Both the position numbers and the translations under genes were made by a program. A stretch of 64,000 nt of DNA from assembly GCF_003664185.1 (NCBI RefSeq), contig NZ_RCCS01000007.1:310001-374000 (forward strand), in the 5' to 3' direction. Origin of the DNA: Tenacibaculum discolor. GTDB taxonomy: Bacteria; Bacteroidota; Bacteroidia; Flavobacteriales; Flavobacteriaceae. Below are positions 51,225 through 60,279 of the stretch, one piece after another (position 1 is the stretch's first letter; each line of letters begins with the position of its first letter). The notes beneath the pieces were generated by a model, which was given only the letters and a program-made list of their open reading frames with translations, was not told the DNA's origin and searched no databases.

Positions 51225-54188
51225 CTATTTTCTTTTTAATAAGAATCGTTTAGGTATTTGTGATCTTTGTTCAATTTTTTGATGCTCTTTAAATCCCATA
51301 CTGTGAGTTTGACAATGGTTTACTATTTTATGTTCCATTATGCGTTTAGCTGTTTTTGAAAAACCATCAGAATCAATTTTATCGTATATTTCATCGATTT
51401 GTAAACTTTTATTATACCACATTAGAATTCCATGTTTAATGATGAAAGTGGAAGGAGTATTTTCTAAGTCACAAACATTCTCAACTACATTTGTTAGTCT
51501 ATTTGAACCTAAAGAATGGATGATTTTACTATTAAAACCATAGATAATACCGAAATTTAGATTCCAGAATATATTCCTTGCTATTTTCTTTAGTTTTTCT
51601 TCATTTCCTAGTAATTTCTTTTTTTCTTCTTCTGTCTCTTTTTCATGAATTATTTGTTCTAGTTTCTTTGTTATGAGTTCTTCAACAAAATTCTGAGAAT
51701 CTTTGTTTTTTATTAATTCTATAAATGATGTCAAAACTCTGAGATGTACATTCATCCCTTCTTTAAAAATAGATTCTAGTTGTTCTTTTTTTAGTGAACC
51801 TGCACGATTTTTTATAATCCTACCCATTACTTCCACAGTCTTAATGCTTCTGCGTAATTCTATGGCTAGTTCATCATCTTCAAATTCATTATCAATTTCA
51901 CTCTTTTGATTTGTTGAATGAGATTTTTCAATTTCATCTTTCATTTTTAACTCTTCATTTCTTTGATTTTCAGCTGATTCTGATGCTTGTGGTAATACTG
52001 CTTGAACTACTTCGTCTATCCGATCATCAAAAAAATTCAATTCGTCAGCACTAAGGGTGGCTGGAGAATATTTTTCAAATAGTGTCATTGCATTCAAAAT
52101 AACTTCATCAAGGACAGTAGTGCTTTTATCATGATGCGAAATAAATATTGCGATATAAGCAAATTCATCAATATGTAAGTTGCTAAGAATTTCATTAATG
52201 TTTTTTGATTGTTTACTAGCGTTGTCGGCAAAATACTTTGCAGCAAAGAAGTAATATAAATATGGGTAACTAAAAGAGTAGTTACCTAAACCGTCCAAGT
52301 GAAGAATATTGGTGTTTCTAAGATTTCTAATTACTTCTTCTATTCCTATAGTAAGATTGAAATTAGATTTATACACTTCAATATATTTTTCAAATTCTAT
52401 TTTATTAACTACTGTTTTTCCTTTTTCAAAATAGAAAAAAGCTAATTCTGTAAGGAAATTAAAGTAAGTGTCAAAATCATCATTTTTCACTCCTTCTTTT
52501 CGGAGATATATGTATACTAATGTTTGATAAAAATATCCTTGTGATGTAATATTTTGGTCTAATGGTTTACTAACTGTATCGGAGCTACTTATAAATGATA
52601 AAATGAAAAAAGGATAAGAAGGCATTATTCCTTTACCAATAATTTTTCCTAAAGCGGAATCAACAAGTTCAGTTTTATTATCTATTTCCTGATATATTTC
52701 ATTGTCTGTTGTCCAATTATTTTCAGAAAGTAAAACCCAATTTTTGATTAATTCATTCCGTTGAGAAGGACTGAATTCATTAATCTTGTATTGTTTATAC
52801 TGGTCCATTAATGTTTCATTCTTAAAGTTGAAACCAAAAATATCATCAACTATTATGACTTGCTTTTCAAAGTTAATGATTTGACTAACTATTTTTTCTT
52901 TGTGTTTAGCGAAATGAAAATCGTCTAATATTAAAACAACTTTGTGTTTGTCAATTTCTGAAGGCTTAATATCTGAACCACTATACTGTTCTTTAAATGC
53001 TTTCTCAATTTTTGAATATATAGATCCAAGATAGTTATTTTTACCATCAGAAAGATAAATGGGTACTAAACCTTGATTAAATAATTTCAAGAACAAACGT
53101 TTACACAATGTAGTTTTTCCGGATTGACCTTCACCTGCGATTAGAATTTTTTTATTCTCACTTAGAGTTCCAATCATCTCGCTACAATTAATGTCATCTA
53201 ATTCATCCTTTGAATCATCAAATTCTTTTAGTAGTGGAGATACATAAATATCACTCAGTAATACTGATTGTTTGCTTGAATGCGCCTTTGATAGCATTTC
53301 ACTATCTTCTAAGAATACCTGAAACTCGTCAGTTAATTTTATATCTATTGATTCATTTGTTTTTATTGGTTGTTGCATAGCTTTGATTGTTAAATCGTAG
53401 AGTAATTCAAATAATAGTAGATGGCTTTTTTGACTAAGAGTGTTTTTTTCTTTAGAATTACTTCGTCCACCATTTCTGTCGTCAATCCAAGTATATAAAT
53501 CTAGATACTCTTCAATATTTCTATTTAATCTGAGGTTTTGCTTAATAAAGTCACAACCAAAAGATGTGTTTAGTTCATCTCCAAGTTTATAGCTTTCTTC
53601 GAAAAATGAAGCTGTTTTTGCAGCTTCTCTAGCTAGTGTTTTTGGAATAATATCTTCTCCTTCCCATTCTAATTTTTGATAATCCACCATGGCTGAATTA
53701 GTGAGATAACTATTTCTAGCTTTTTGAATACTTTTAAGCACCTGAATAATAAATTCACTTTCACAGACTTTGAATTTAAATTGCTCGCACCCCTTGAATA
53801 TAGTTTTTGTGTCAATATCCAGAAATTCGTTTATTTCAAAAAAGTTTCTTGTTTCACCTTTGTGAATATTATAGTCTAATTCAGTTTTTGTTATTGGAAC
53901 AATACTTACAATTTGTTCATTGGTATCTTCTTTTTGTAGTAAAAACAAAGCATTCTTTTCTAGTTTTTTTTTGTGTATTTTAATTTTTTCTATCCAATTT
54001 CTTCTTTCAATAGCGTCTTGGATATTTTCAGGAATAAGGACAATTAAATCTAAATCACTTTTACTTGGTTTAAACATCCTGCCATCCATATAAATCGAGC
54101 TACCGAATAAATATATGGCATCAATCCTAACATCTTTAGATGTTTCTTTTTTCCAGTCTTGGATTAGTTCAATTATTTCGTTTTTCAT
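51225..54188 (-). CDS. nucleotidyltransferase-STAND NTPase (NLR-like), candidate defence protein
   Basis: 987 residues from MKNEIIELIQDWK at 54188. Residues about 20-50 hold a minimal nucleotidyltransferase signature: IYLFGSSIYMDG then KSDLDLIVLIP (GS and DxD acids). A helical region follows (to about 280). The STAND/NACHT-like NTPase has Walker A AGEGQSGKTTL at about 352-360 and Walker B VVLILDDFHF at about 418-426, then a helical sensor. The C-terminal 200 residues begin with a charged stretch (IEKSHSTNQKSEIDNEFEDD) and contain IKTVEVMGRIIKNRAGSLKK, as in other bacterial STAND defence proteins. Single gene with its own promoter region and terminator. Phage sensing with NTase output is inferred. 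Confidence 0.8.
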   Translation of the reverse strand: MKNEIIELIQDWKKETSKDVRIDAIYLFGSSIYMDGRMFKPSKSDLDLIVLIPENIQDAIERRNWIEKIKIHKKKLEKNALFLLQKEDTNEQIVSIVPITKTELDYNIHKGETRNFFEINEFLDIDTKTIFKGCEQFKFKVCESEFIIQVLKSIQKARNSYLTNSAMVDYQKLEWEGEDIIPKTLAREAAKTASFFEESYKLGDELNTSFGCDFIKQNLRLNRNIEEYLDLYTWIDDRNGGRSNSKEKNTLSQKSHLLLFELLYDLTIKAMQQPIKTNESIDIKLTDEFQVFLEDSEMLSKAHSSKQSVLLSDIYVSPLLKEFDDSKDELDDINCSEMIGTLSENKKILIAGEGQSGKTTLCKRLFLKLFNQGLVPIYLSDGKNNYLGSIYSKIEKAFKEQYSGSDIKPSEIDKHKVVLILDDFHFAKHKEKIVSQIINFEKQVIIVDDIFGFNFKNETLMDQYKQYKINEFSPSQRNELIKNWVLLSENNWTTDNEIYQEIDNKTELVDSALGKIIGKGIMPSYPFFILSFISSSDTVSKPLDQNITSQGYFYQTLVYIYLRKEGVKNDDFDTYFNFLTELAFFYFEKGKTVVNKIEFEKYIEVYKSNFNLTIGIEEVIRNLRNTNILHLDGLGNYSFSYPYLYYFFAAKYFADNASKQSKNINEILSNLHIDEFAYIAIFISHHDKSTTVLDEVILNAMTLFEKYSPATLSADELNFFDDRIDEVVQAVLPQASESAENQRNEELKMKDEIEKSHSTNQKSEIDNEFEDDELAIELRRSIKTVEVMGRIIKNRAGSLKKEQLESIFKEGMNVHLRVLTSFIELIKNKDSQNFVEELITKKLEQIIHEKETEEEKKKLLGNEEKLKKIARNIFWNLNFGIIYGFNSKIIHSLGSNRLTNVVENVCDLENTPSTFIIKHGILMWYNKSLQIDEIYDKIDSDGFSKTAKRIMEHKIVNHCQTHSMGFKEHQKIEQRSQIPKRFLLKRK

Positions 54189-54509
54189 TTTTATACTATT
54201 AGGTAATATATGAATAAGCACAATTGTGTTTATCCTAAATAATTATAAATAAGTCGACAAATTATAAAACTAAAGACGTAAGGTCTTACGGTTTTCCGCA
54301 ACCCAAATTGCAGATATCCGCAAAACATACATTATTACACATATAATTACCATTTAATAACACAATAGTTGTTATTACTAATGATATTTTACTACTTTTA
54401 AAATGTTAATATGCAGTTATATAGTGTTTTAATACATGTTGTACTACCAACATAAAAACAAGTATAGTTGCATATAACAACAACCAACAAACTAAACTTT
54501 ATAAATATT
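54189..54509. other. 321-bp divergent intergenic region
   Basis: Very AT-rich region between the STAND gene and the divergent outer-membrane protein gene. It holds CGTAAGGTCTTACGG (imperfect palindrome near 54279) and two TCCGCAA boxes. No gene or clear promoter could be assigned. Confidence 0.5.
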
Positions 54510-56183
54510 ATGAAAACCCTAAGCACTTGCTTAGCACTCTTTTTTTATGTGCTATGCATTAACGGACAAACACAAACTATTAACTGTGAATCCGAAATAA
54601 AAAAGTTGAGTAGTACCTATGAAAACTACAACAAAACATTAGAAAAAAAGAAGCAAGAAATAGACGAAACTAAAAAGTCGATAACCCAAGAAAGCTTAGA
54701 CAAGCTCAGCCTATTAATTAATGACAGAAAAACGTATATAGATTCACTAAACCTTACGTACGCTAAATTTACTAGCTATAAAAACGTGTGTACCAATATT
54801 CATGCTGATTCAATAGCTAGTTGGTTTCCTCATAAAGAACCACCAACACAAGAAACCATAGCAAGAGATACAGCGCAAGAAGAAACGGTAGAAGAACCTG
54901 TAACCTATAGCTATTTTAACGAAGATGTAATTATTAGTGAAGATGTTAACGGAGTCGAGAGAACGTCTAGAGAGAAAAAAGTGTTCAATCAGGTATTAAA
55001 ACAAGTAAACCAAGAAGCTTACTTTGGAGACATTACCATACCTAAAGAAGGGCAAGAGTTTTGTTTTTATAACAATGAGCATAAGCGTCAAGATACCCTA
55101 AAGTATAAGTTTAAAAAGATAGATATTGAAATCCGCGATGGTAGCTTAGCTGATATTCAAGTATTGGTAGAATACAAAGGAAGCATGCTGTTGTTTGAAA
55201 ACTACGTAGGGGTAAGCTTTTTACGATACGGATATTGGGCATCTAAAAACTATCTTTTTTACTCACAAAAACAACCAACAACTAATGTTGATGAAGCCGA
55301 GTTTGAAAACCTTCGTATTCGTTTAAGCGATGTATTAATGTATAAGTATAAAATAGGAAACAACTACGTGCCACACGACTTAACGTTGGAACTGCCTAAA
55401 GAAGATATTGACGGAAACGAAACCAACCTAACAGCACCGGCAACCTACCAAATAAAACAAGACACTTATTTAGATAAAATAGTAGAATTACGTGCTTATA
55501 CCGACTTTTTAGCACTCTTTGGAGAGTCTGACAACGGATTGGTGCAGTTAGAAGGAAGTGCAAAGTTTTATGTATTTCCTTTTTCAAGACAAATCTTTAG
55601 TTCCTCAATGCAGTTTGAGTTTTTAAAGTCGATTACACCTTATGTACACTACGCTAAGTTTGAAGAAGATAAAGGATTGGTTGCTGCAACAGGTGGTGTA
55701 ATAGGAAATACGTTAGATTTGGTAGAAAAACGTTTTTTAACCGTTGGTGGAGAAGTGAACCTATTTGAAGTATATCAAAAAAATTACCCGATGAAAATGA
55801 ACTTCTTTGGTACGGTAGATTACAACCTAACAAGAGTTCAAAACGACAACCAAGGAGTAGAAAACCTAAAAGCATTGAGTTATGGAGGAGGAATAAGCTT
55901 GTCATCAAAACGATTTAACAACTTCGGATTCAATTATAAATTAGGACTTCATTGGTTTGATTATAAAAGCTATAACGGATCTAGCGCCATAGATTTAGAC
56001 TTTAAAGTACCTGTAGTAAAGAACCAAGCAGAAGTATTTTATCATCCTAACAAAAACCCAAACCAAGCCATTTTTGCAAGATTAGTAACCTATAACTACA
56101 AAGGAAACGAAAGCGATGAAGCTTTTTATCAATTTCAATTTGGATATAAGTTCTCCATAGGGTCAAGAACAGTAAAGAAATAA
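54510..56183 (+). CDS. outer-membrane beta-barrel-type protein of unknown function
   Basis: 557 residues from MKTLSTCLALFFYVLCINGQ, a signal peptide. Residues about 30-75 form a charged coiled coil (TLEKKKQEIDETKKSIT). A middle domain without known family follows. The C-terminal 250 residues have alternating aromatic/hydrophobic strands and end FYQFQFGYKFSIGSR, suiting an outer-membrane barrel. It stands next to the defence cluster, but no functional link is visible. Confidence 0.65.
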   Translation: MKTLSTCLALFFYVLCINGQTQTINCESEIKKLSSTYENYNKTLEKKKQEIDETKKSITQESLDKLSLLINDRKTYIDSLNLTYAKFTSYKNVCTNIHADSIASWFPHKEPPTQETIARDTAQEETVEEPVTYSYFNEDVIISEDVNGVERTSREKKVFNQVLKQVNQEAYFGDITIPKEGQEFCFYNNEHKRQDTLKYKFKKIDIEIRDGSLADIQVLVEYKGSMLLFENYVGVSFLRYGYWASKNYLFYSQKQPTTNVDEAEFENLRIRLSDVLMYKYKIGNNYVPHDLTLELPKEDIDGNETNLTAPATYQIKQDTYLDKIVELRAYTDFLALFGESDNGLVQLEGSAKFYVFPFSRQIFSSSMQFEFLKSITPYVHYAKFEEDKGLVAATGGVIGNTLDLVEKRFLTVGGEVNLFEVYQKNYPMKMNFFGTVDYNLTRVQNDNQGVENLKALSYGGGISLSSKRFNNFGFNYKLGLHWFDYKSYNGSSAIDLDFKVPVVKNQAEVFYHPNKNPNQAIFARLVTYNYKGNESDEAFYQFQFGYKFSIGSRTVKK

Positions 56184-56186
56184 AGT

Positions 56187-56221
56187 AAAAAGAGGTTATT
56201 TGTTAAGAATAACCTCTTTTT
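56187..56221 (+). terminator. Terminator of the outer-membrane protein gene
   Basis: AAAAAGAGGTTATT and AATAACCTCTTTTT form a perfect 14-bp stem just after the stop at 56183. Confidence 0.92.
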
Positions 56222-56561
56222 ATATAACAGTTTTATGAGTTCTATTAAAATCTAACAAAATTCTAATTTCATCGTGTCACCTCGAACCTGTGGGAGAGGT
56301 CTCAAGGTTATGAGTTACTTCTTTTAATAAGATTTAGTTACGCTGAACCTTACGGTTTCTCTCTATCGTTCGGAATGACAGAAGATTTAAAACCAAGAAG
56401 CAAGACCGCTTCGCTGTTAGAATATAGATTTATAAGCGTCATTTCGACCAGCGGGAGAAATCTTATAATTGTATGTTAGGTACTGTTAAGAATGTTCTAG
56501 ACTTAAATTAAGCAGATTCCTCTCTATCGTTCGGAATGACGACTTTTTTTAGTATTTACCA
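56222..56561. other. 340-bp repeat-filled stretch downstream of argH
   Basis: Contains the argH-flanking repeat copy A (56255-56435), a CGTCATTTCGACCAGCGGGAG element (56438-56472) and an inverted CGTTCGGAATGACG end (56530-56543). No gene seen. Confidence 0.7.
56255..56435 (-). repeat. Dispersed repeat flanking argH, copy A
   Basis: AACAAAATTCT, GTCACCTCGAAC, GAGAGGTCTCAA, GCTGAACCTTACGGTTTCTC and CTATCGTTCGGAATGAC in this order, followed by AAGACCGCTTCGCTGTTAGAAT. It is a direct copy of 57900-58080; its right half is the reverse complement of 49511-49562. Confidence 0.8.
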
Positions 56562-57833
56562 CTAACCAAGCTTCTCACGTATTTTATCCAAACACAAATT
56601 ATCAATACTCCCTATATGTGTATGTTTTTTAGAAGTATCAGGAGTATATGTACCGTTGACAACTTCGCCACCAATTTTTTGGTAAGCCTCTCTAAAACTC
56701 ATTCCATTTTCTACTAAAGTATTCATGTTATCTACCGTAAATAAGTATTTATACTTTTCATCCTGTAGGTTAATATCCTTCACAATAACTTGCTGAATAG
56801 CATAATCAAAAATATCTAGCACATCTTTTAACTCTTCAAAAGCATTGATGATATTTTCTTTTAATAACTGATAATCTCTATGATAACCACTTGGTAAATT
56901 GTTAGTGATTAATAAGGTTTCGGTATACAACGCTTGAATTTTATTGCACTTACCTCTAATGAGTTCAAACACATCAGGATTCTTTTTATGCGGCATAATG
57001 CTGCTGCCTGTGGTTAATTCATCAGGAAAAGAAATAAAATCAAAATTCTGACTCATATACAGGCAAATATCCATGGAAAAACGAGCTAAGGTGTTACTTA
57101 CACTTCCTAATGCCATGGTAAGCGTACGCTCACTTTTTCCTCTGCTCATTTGTGCTGCCACTACATTGTATTTTAAGGTTTCAAACCCAAGTTCTTTAGT
57201 GGTAAACTCTCTATCAATAGGGAAGGAACTACCATAACCAGCCGCAGAACCCAACGGGTTTTGATCTACCGTTTTTAGTGCAGCATCTACCATGTACAAA
57301 TCGTCAATTAGCAATTCAGCATACGCAGAAAACCATAACCCGAAAGAAGAAGGCATTGCCACTTGTAAGTGGGTGTACCCAGGTAATAACTTGGTTTTAT
57401 GTTCTTCTGCCAACTGTAATAACGTATTGAAAAGTGTTTTAGTTTTATCAGAAATCAGCTGTAAATTGTCTTTATAATACAACTGCAAAGCCACTAAAAC
57501 TTGATCGTTTCTGGAACGTGCTGTGTGTATCTTTTTACCAACTTCACCATATATGTTGGTTAATTCGAACTCAATTTTAGAATGTACATCTTCAAACTGA
57601 GGATCAATTACAAAAGTACCGTCTGCCACTTTCTGTTGTAGTGTAGCAATTCCACTAGTTACTTGCGCTAATTCTTCCGAAGTAATAATACCGATGGAAG
57701 CCAGCATTTTTGCATGTGCTAGTGATGCTTTCAAGTCGTACGGTGCAATGTGTATGTCTATTTCTCTATCGTTTCCAACAGTAAAATGCTCTATTTTTTT
57801 ATCTATGGATAATCCTTTGTCCCAAAGTTTCAT
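56562..57833 (-). CDS. argH: argininosuccinate lyase
   Basis: Splits argininosuccinate to arginine and fumarate. 423 residues. LWDKGLSIDKKIEHFTVGND at the N terminus, VHSKIEFELTNIYGEVGKKI, HTARSRNDQVL, PGYTHLQVAMPSSFGLW, and the fumarase-superfamily signature GSSIMPHKKNPDVFELIRG. It is somewhat shorter than the 450-460 residues of most ArgH. Last gene of the arginine cluster in this window, with repeats on both sides. Confidence 0.95.
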   Translation of the reverse strand: MKLWDKGLSIDKKIEHFTVGNDREIDIHIAPYDLKASLAHAKMLASIGIITSEELAQVTSGIATLQQKVADGTFVIDPQFEDVHSKIEFELTNIYGEVGKKIHTARSRNDQVLVALQLYYKDNLQLISDKTKTLFNTLLQLAEEHKTKLLPGYTHLQVAMPSSFGLWFSAYAELLIDDLYMVDAALKTVDQNPLGSAAGYGSSFPIDREFTTKELGFETLKYNVVAAQMSRGKSERTLTMALGSVSNTLARFSMDICLYMSQNFDFISFPDELTTGSSIMPHKKNPDVFELIRGKCNKIQALYTETLLITNNLPSGYHRDYQLLKENIINAFEELKDVLDIFDYAIQQVIVKDINLQDEKYKYLFTVDNMNTLVENGMSFREAYQKIGGEVVNGTYTPDTSKKHTHIGSIDNLCLDKIREKLG

Positions 57834-57899
57834 GTTTTTATATTTTTTAATTAGTACTGAGTATTGAGAAGTTAGTATTGAGTGTTAAACACTATAACT

Positions 57900-58080
57900 A
57901 ACAAAATTCTCATTGTTTGTTTGTCACCTCGAACGTATGTGAGAGGTCTCAAACTTATGAGTTACTCTTTTTAATGAGATTTAGCTACGCTGAACCTTAC
58001 GGTTTCTCTCTATCGTTCGGAATGACGATTGTTTTTTAGAGCCAAGAGAATAGACCGCTTCGCTACTAGAATAAAGACTT
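57900..58080 (-). repeat. Dispersed repeat flanking argH, copy B
   Basis: Same parts and orientation as copy A: AACAAAATTCT at 57900, TTGTCACCTCGAAC, GAGAGGTCTCAA, GCTGAACCTTACGGTTTCTC, CTATCGTTCGGAATGACG to 58027, then AGACCGCTTCGCTACTAGAAT. It separates argH from the argE-like gene. Confidence 0.8.
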
Positions 58081-58126
58081 TCTATAATTAAGTCTTTTTT
58101 CTTTTCTCTTTTTTCTCGTTTCTTTC

Positions 58127-59185
58127 TTATAATACTTTCTCTAATAATTGAATATACAATTCAATCCCTTCCTCAATTTCTTGAAGGTAAATAAACTCAT
58201 CAGCGGTGTGTGAGCGAGTACTATCACCAGGTCCTAATTTTAATGACGGACAACTCAACACTGCTTGGTCAGATAGGGTAGGAGAACCATAGGTTTTTCT
58301 TCCTAAAGCAACACCTGCTTGTACTAATGGATGTTCTTTTGGTATTGATGATGAATTCAAATTCAAACTTCTTGGTTGCATGTTACAAGGTGCATTTTGC
58401 TGTAAATAATCGCTAACTTCTTGATTGGTGTATTTATCGTTTACGCGAACATCTACCACTAATTTTACTTCGGAAGGAACAGCGTTGTGTTGTTTCCCCG
58501 CATTGATTTGTGTAACTGTTAACTTAACCTCACCCAAGGTTTCCGAGGTTTTTTCAAACGACACTTCTTTAAACCACTGTAATACATCAATGGTGTTATA
58601 AATAGCATTATCGTGGTTCGGATGTGCGGCATGACTTGGGGTTCCTTTTACCTCAGCATCAAAAACAACCAAGCCTTTTTCGGCAATAGCTAATTGCATT
58701 AAGGTAGGTTCTCCCACAATCGCTACATCAATGTTAGGTAAGGTTTTTAGTAATCCATTTAAACCGTTAGGACCGCTGCTTTCTTCTTCGGCAGTTCCTG
58801 CAAATACCAAATTATACGCTAAGTTTTCTTTTTGATAGAAATAGGTATAGGTTGCTAGTAATGATACCAAACAGCCTCCCGCATCGTTACTTCCCAAACC
58901 ATAGAGTTTTCCTTCTTCCACAATCGCTTTAAAAGGATCTTTGGTATAGCCGTTATTAGGTTTTACGGTATCGTGGTGAGAGTTTAGTAACAGCGTAGGT
59001 TTGCTATCATCAAAATGTTTGTTTACCGACCATACATTGTTCTGTGTTCTGGTATACGGAATATCAAATTCTTGAAACCAGTTTTCCAATAGTAGGGCAG
59101 TAGCATTTTCTTCCGAAGAAAAAGAAGGTGTTTCTATCAAGTTTTTTAATAGGCTGATAGCTTTTGTAGTGAGTCTCTGTATCAT
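58127..59185 (-). CDS. argE: M20 deacylase of arginine synthesis (ArgE/DapE-like, acylcitrulline or acylornithine)
   Basis: 352 residues, di-zinc M20 peptidase family. Metal ligands in LLLNSHHDTVKP, GLGSNDAGGCLVSLLA and GTAEEESSGPNGL, then VGEPTLMQLAIAEKG. In the transcarbamylase arrangement seen here the substrate is most likely N-acyl-citrulline (acetyl or succinyl), removed after the ArgF' step; this is inferred from the partner gene. Overlaps argB by 4 bases. Confidence 0.88.
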   Translation of the reverse strand: MIQRLTTKAISLLKNLIETPSFSSEENATALLLENWFQEFDIPYTRTQNNVWSVNKHFDDSKPTLLLNSHHDTVKPNNGYTKDPFKAIVEEGKLYGLGSNDAGGCLVSLLATYTYFYQKENLAYNLVFAGTAEEESSGPNGLNGLLKTLPNIDVAIVGEPTLMQLAIAEKGLVVFDAEVKGTPSHAAHPNHDNAIYNTIDVLQWFKEVSFEKTSETLGEVKLTVTQINAGKQHNAVPSEVKLVVDVRVNDKYTNQEVSDYLQQNAPCNMQPRSLNLNSSSIPKEHPLVQAGVALGRKTYGSPTLSDQAVLSCPSLKLGPGDSTRSHTADEFIYLQEIEEGIELYIQLLEKVL

Positions 59186-59961
59186 GATAGTTGTAATGAG
59201 GTGTGTTTGTTTTTTGAGTTAAATACCATAGCTGTATTGCCTATGTGTACTTTTTGAACATTGTTTTTGAGGGCATGAAAGCAATTGTCTAACTTAGGAA
59301 GCATTCCTTCAAAAATGATTCCGTCAGTTTTTAGTTGAGTATAGGTTTCTAACGTGATTTGTTCAATAACAGAAGTATCATCAGCTACATCACTTAATAC
59401 TCCTGGTTTTTCAAAACAGTAGTACAATTCTGTATTAAAATCAGCAGATAATCCTATAGCCAATTCAGCAGCAATAGTATCGGCATTGGTATTGAGTAAT
59501 TGTCCGTTTGCATCGTGCGTAATTGCACAAAATACTGGAGTTACTTCATTATTAATTAATATCGTTACTACTTGCGGATTCACGATAACAACGTCGCCTG
59601 CAAATCCGTAATCTATAGGTTCAGCAGGACGTTTGGTTGATACAATGGTGTTTCCGTCAGCCCCTGTAAATCCCACAGCATTTGTATTGTTTGCTTGTAA
59701 CTGCGCAACAATTTGCTTGTTGATTTTACCTGCATATACCATAGTAATTAAATCTAAAGTTTGCGTATCGGTTACACGCCTGCCATCAATCATAGTTACA
59801 GGAATATTCAATTCTTTAGCCAATTCAGAAGCTAATTTTCCACCACCGTGTATCAATACTTTAGGTCCTTTTAACTGAGCGAAATCAGCTAAGAAGCTAT
59901 GTAGGGCTGTCTCATCATTAATGATGTTTCCGCCAATTTTAACAATCTTTATGGTTTTCAT
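59182..59961 (-). CDS. argB: acetylglutamate (acylglutamate) kinase
   Basis: 259 residues from MKTIKIVKIGGNIINDE at 59961; the frame opens further upstream through a repeat element. Amino-acid-kinase fold: KIGGNI, VLIHGGGKLASELAKEL, GFTGADGNTI, and LNTNADTIAAELAIGL. It phosphorylates the gamma-carboxyl of N-acyl-glutamate, which may be the succinyl form in this phylum. The 3' end overlaps the argE-like gene start. Confidence 0.94.
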   Translation of the reverse strand: MKTIKIVKIGGNIINDETALHSFLADFAQLKGPKVLIHGGGKLASELAKELNIPVTMIDGRRVTDTQTLDLITMVYAGKINKQIVAQLQANNTNAVGFTGADGNTIVSTKRPAEPIDYGFAGDVVIVNPQVVTILINNEVTPVFCAITHDANGQLLNTNADTIAAELAIGLSADFNTELYYCFEKPGVLSDVADDTSVIEQITLETYTQLKTDGIIFEGMLPKLDNCFHALKNNVQKVHIGNTAMVFNSKNKHTSLQLS

Positions 59962-60279
59962 TTTTAGTTTTAAGTTTAATTTATTGTTCATTTTTTCTTG
60001 ATAAAAAACGAACCAAAAAATCAAGTCTGTAAAGAGGAAATTGCTACGCACCACTCATTTTCAAAGCTTCATGCTTAAAGCTACGCTTAGCACTTCCGCT
60101 TTTTCACTCGTTATTTCTTTATACAGACAGTTTTCATATTTTAATTCTCTTTTAATTAAATGTCACGTCGAGTGATTTTTAGTACTGAAAGGGAGAAAAA
60201 TTGTATCGAGACGTTTTCAAGTAGTTCTCGATACATCTCCCTCAGGTCGACACTCGAACTGACAAGTCAAAATTTAAAT
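59962..60279. other. 318-bp repeat-filled stretch between argF' and argB
   Basis: Contains an inverted copy of the TTGATTTTTTGGTTCGTTTTT element near argB and the palindromic element at 60161-60264. No gene seen. The longer open frame upstream of the argB start comes from this repeat. Confidence 0.7.
60161..60264. repeat. Palindromic element related to the T6SS-island repeat
   Basis: TGTCACGTCGAGTG at 60161-60174 pairs with CACTCGAACTGACA at 60251-60264; inner arms TTGTATCGAGA and TCTCGATACA-like sequences lie at 60201 and 60226. Same outer and inner arm sequences as 45043-45163 and 49602-49722, with a shorter middle. Confidence 0.8.
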
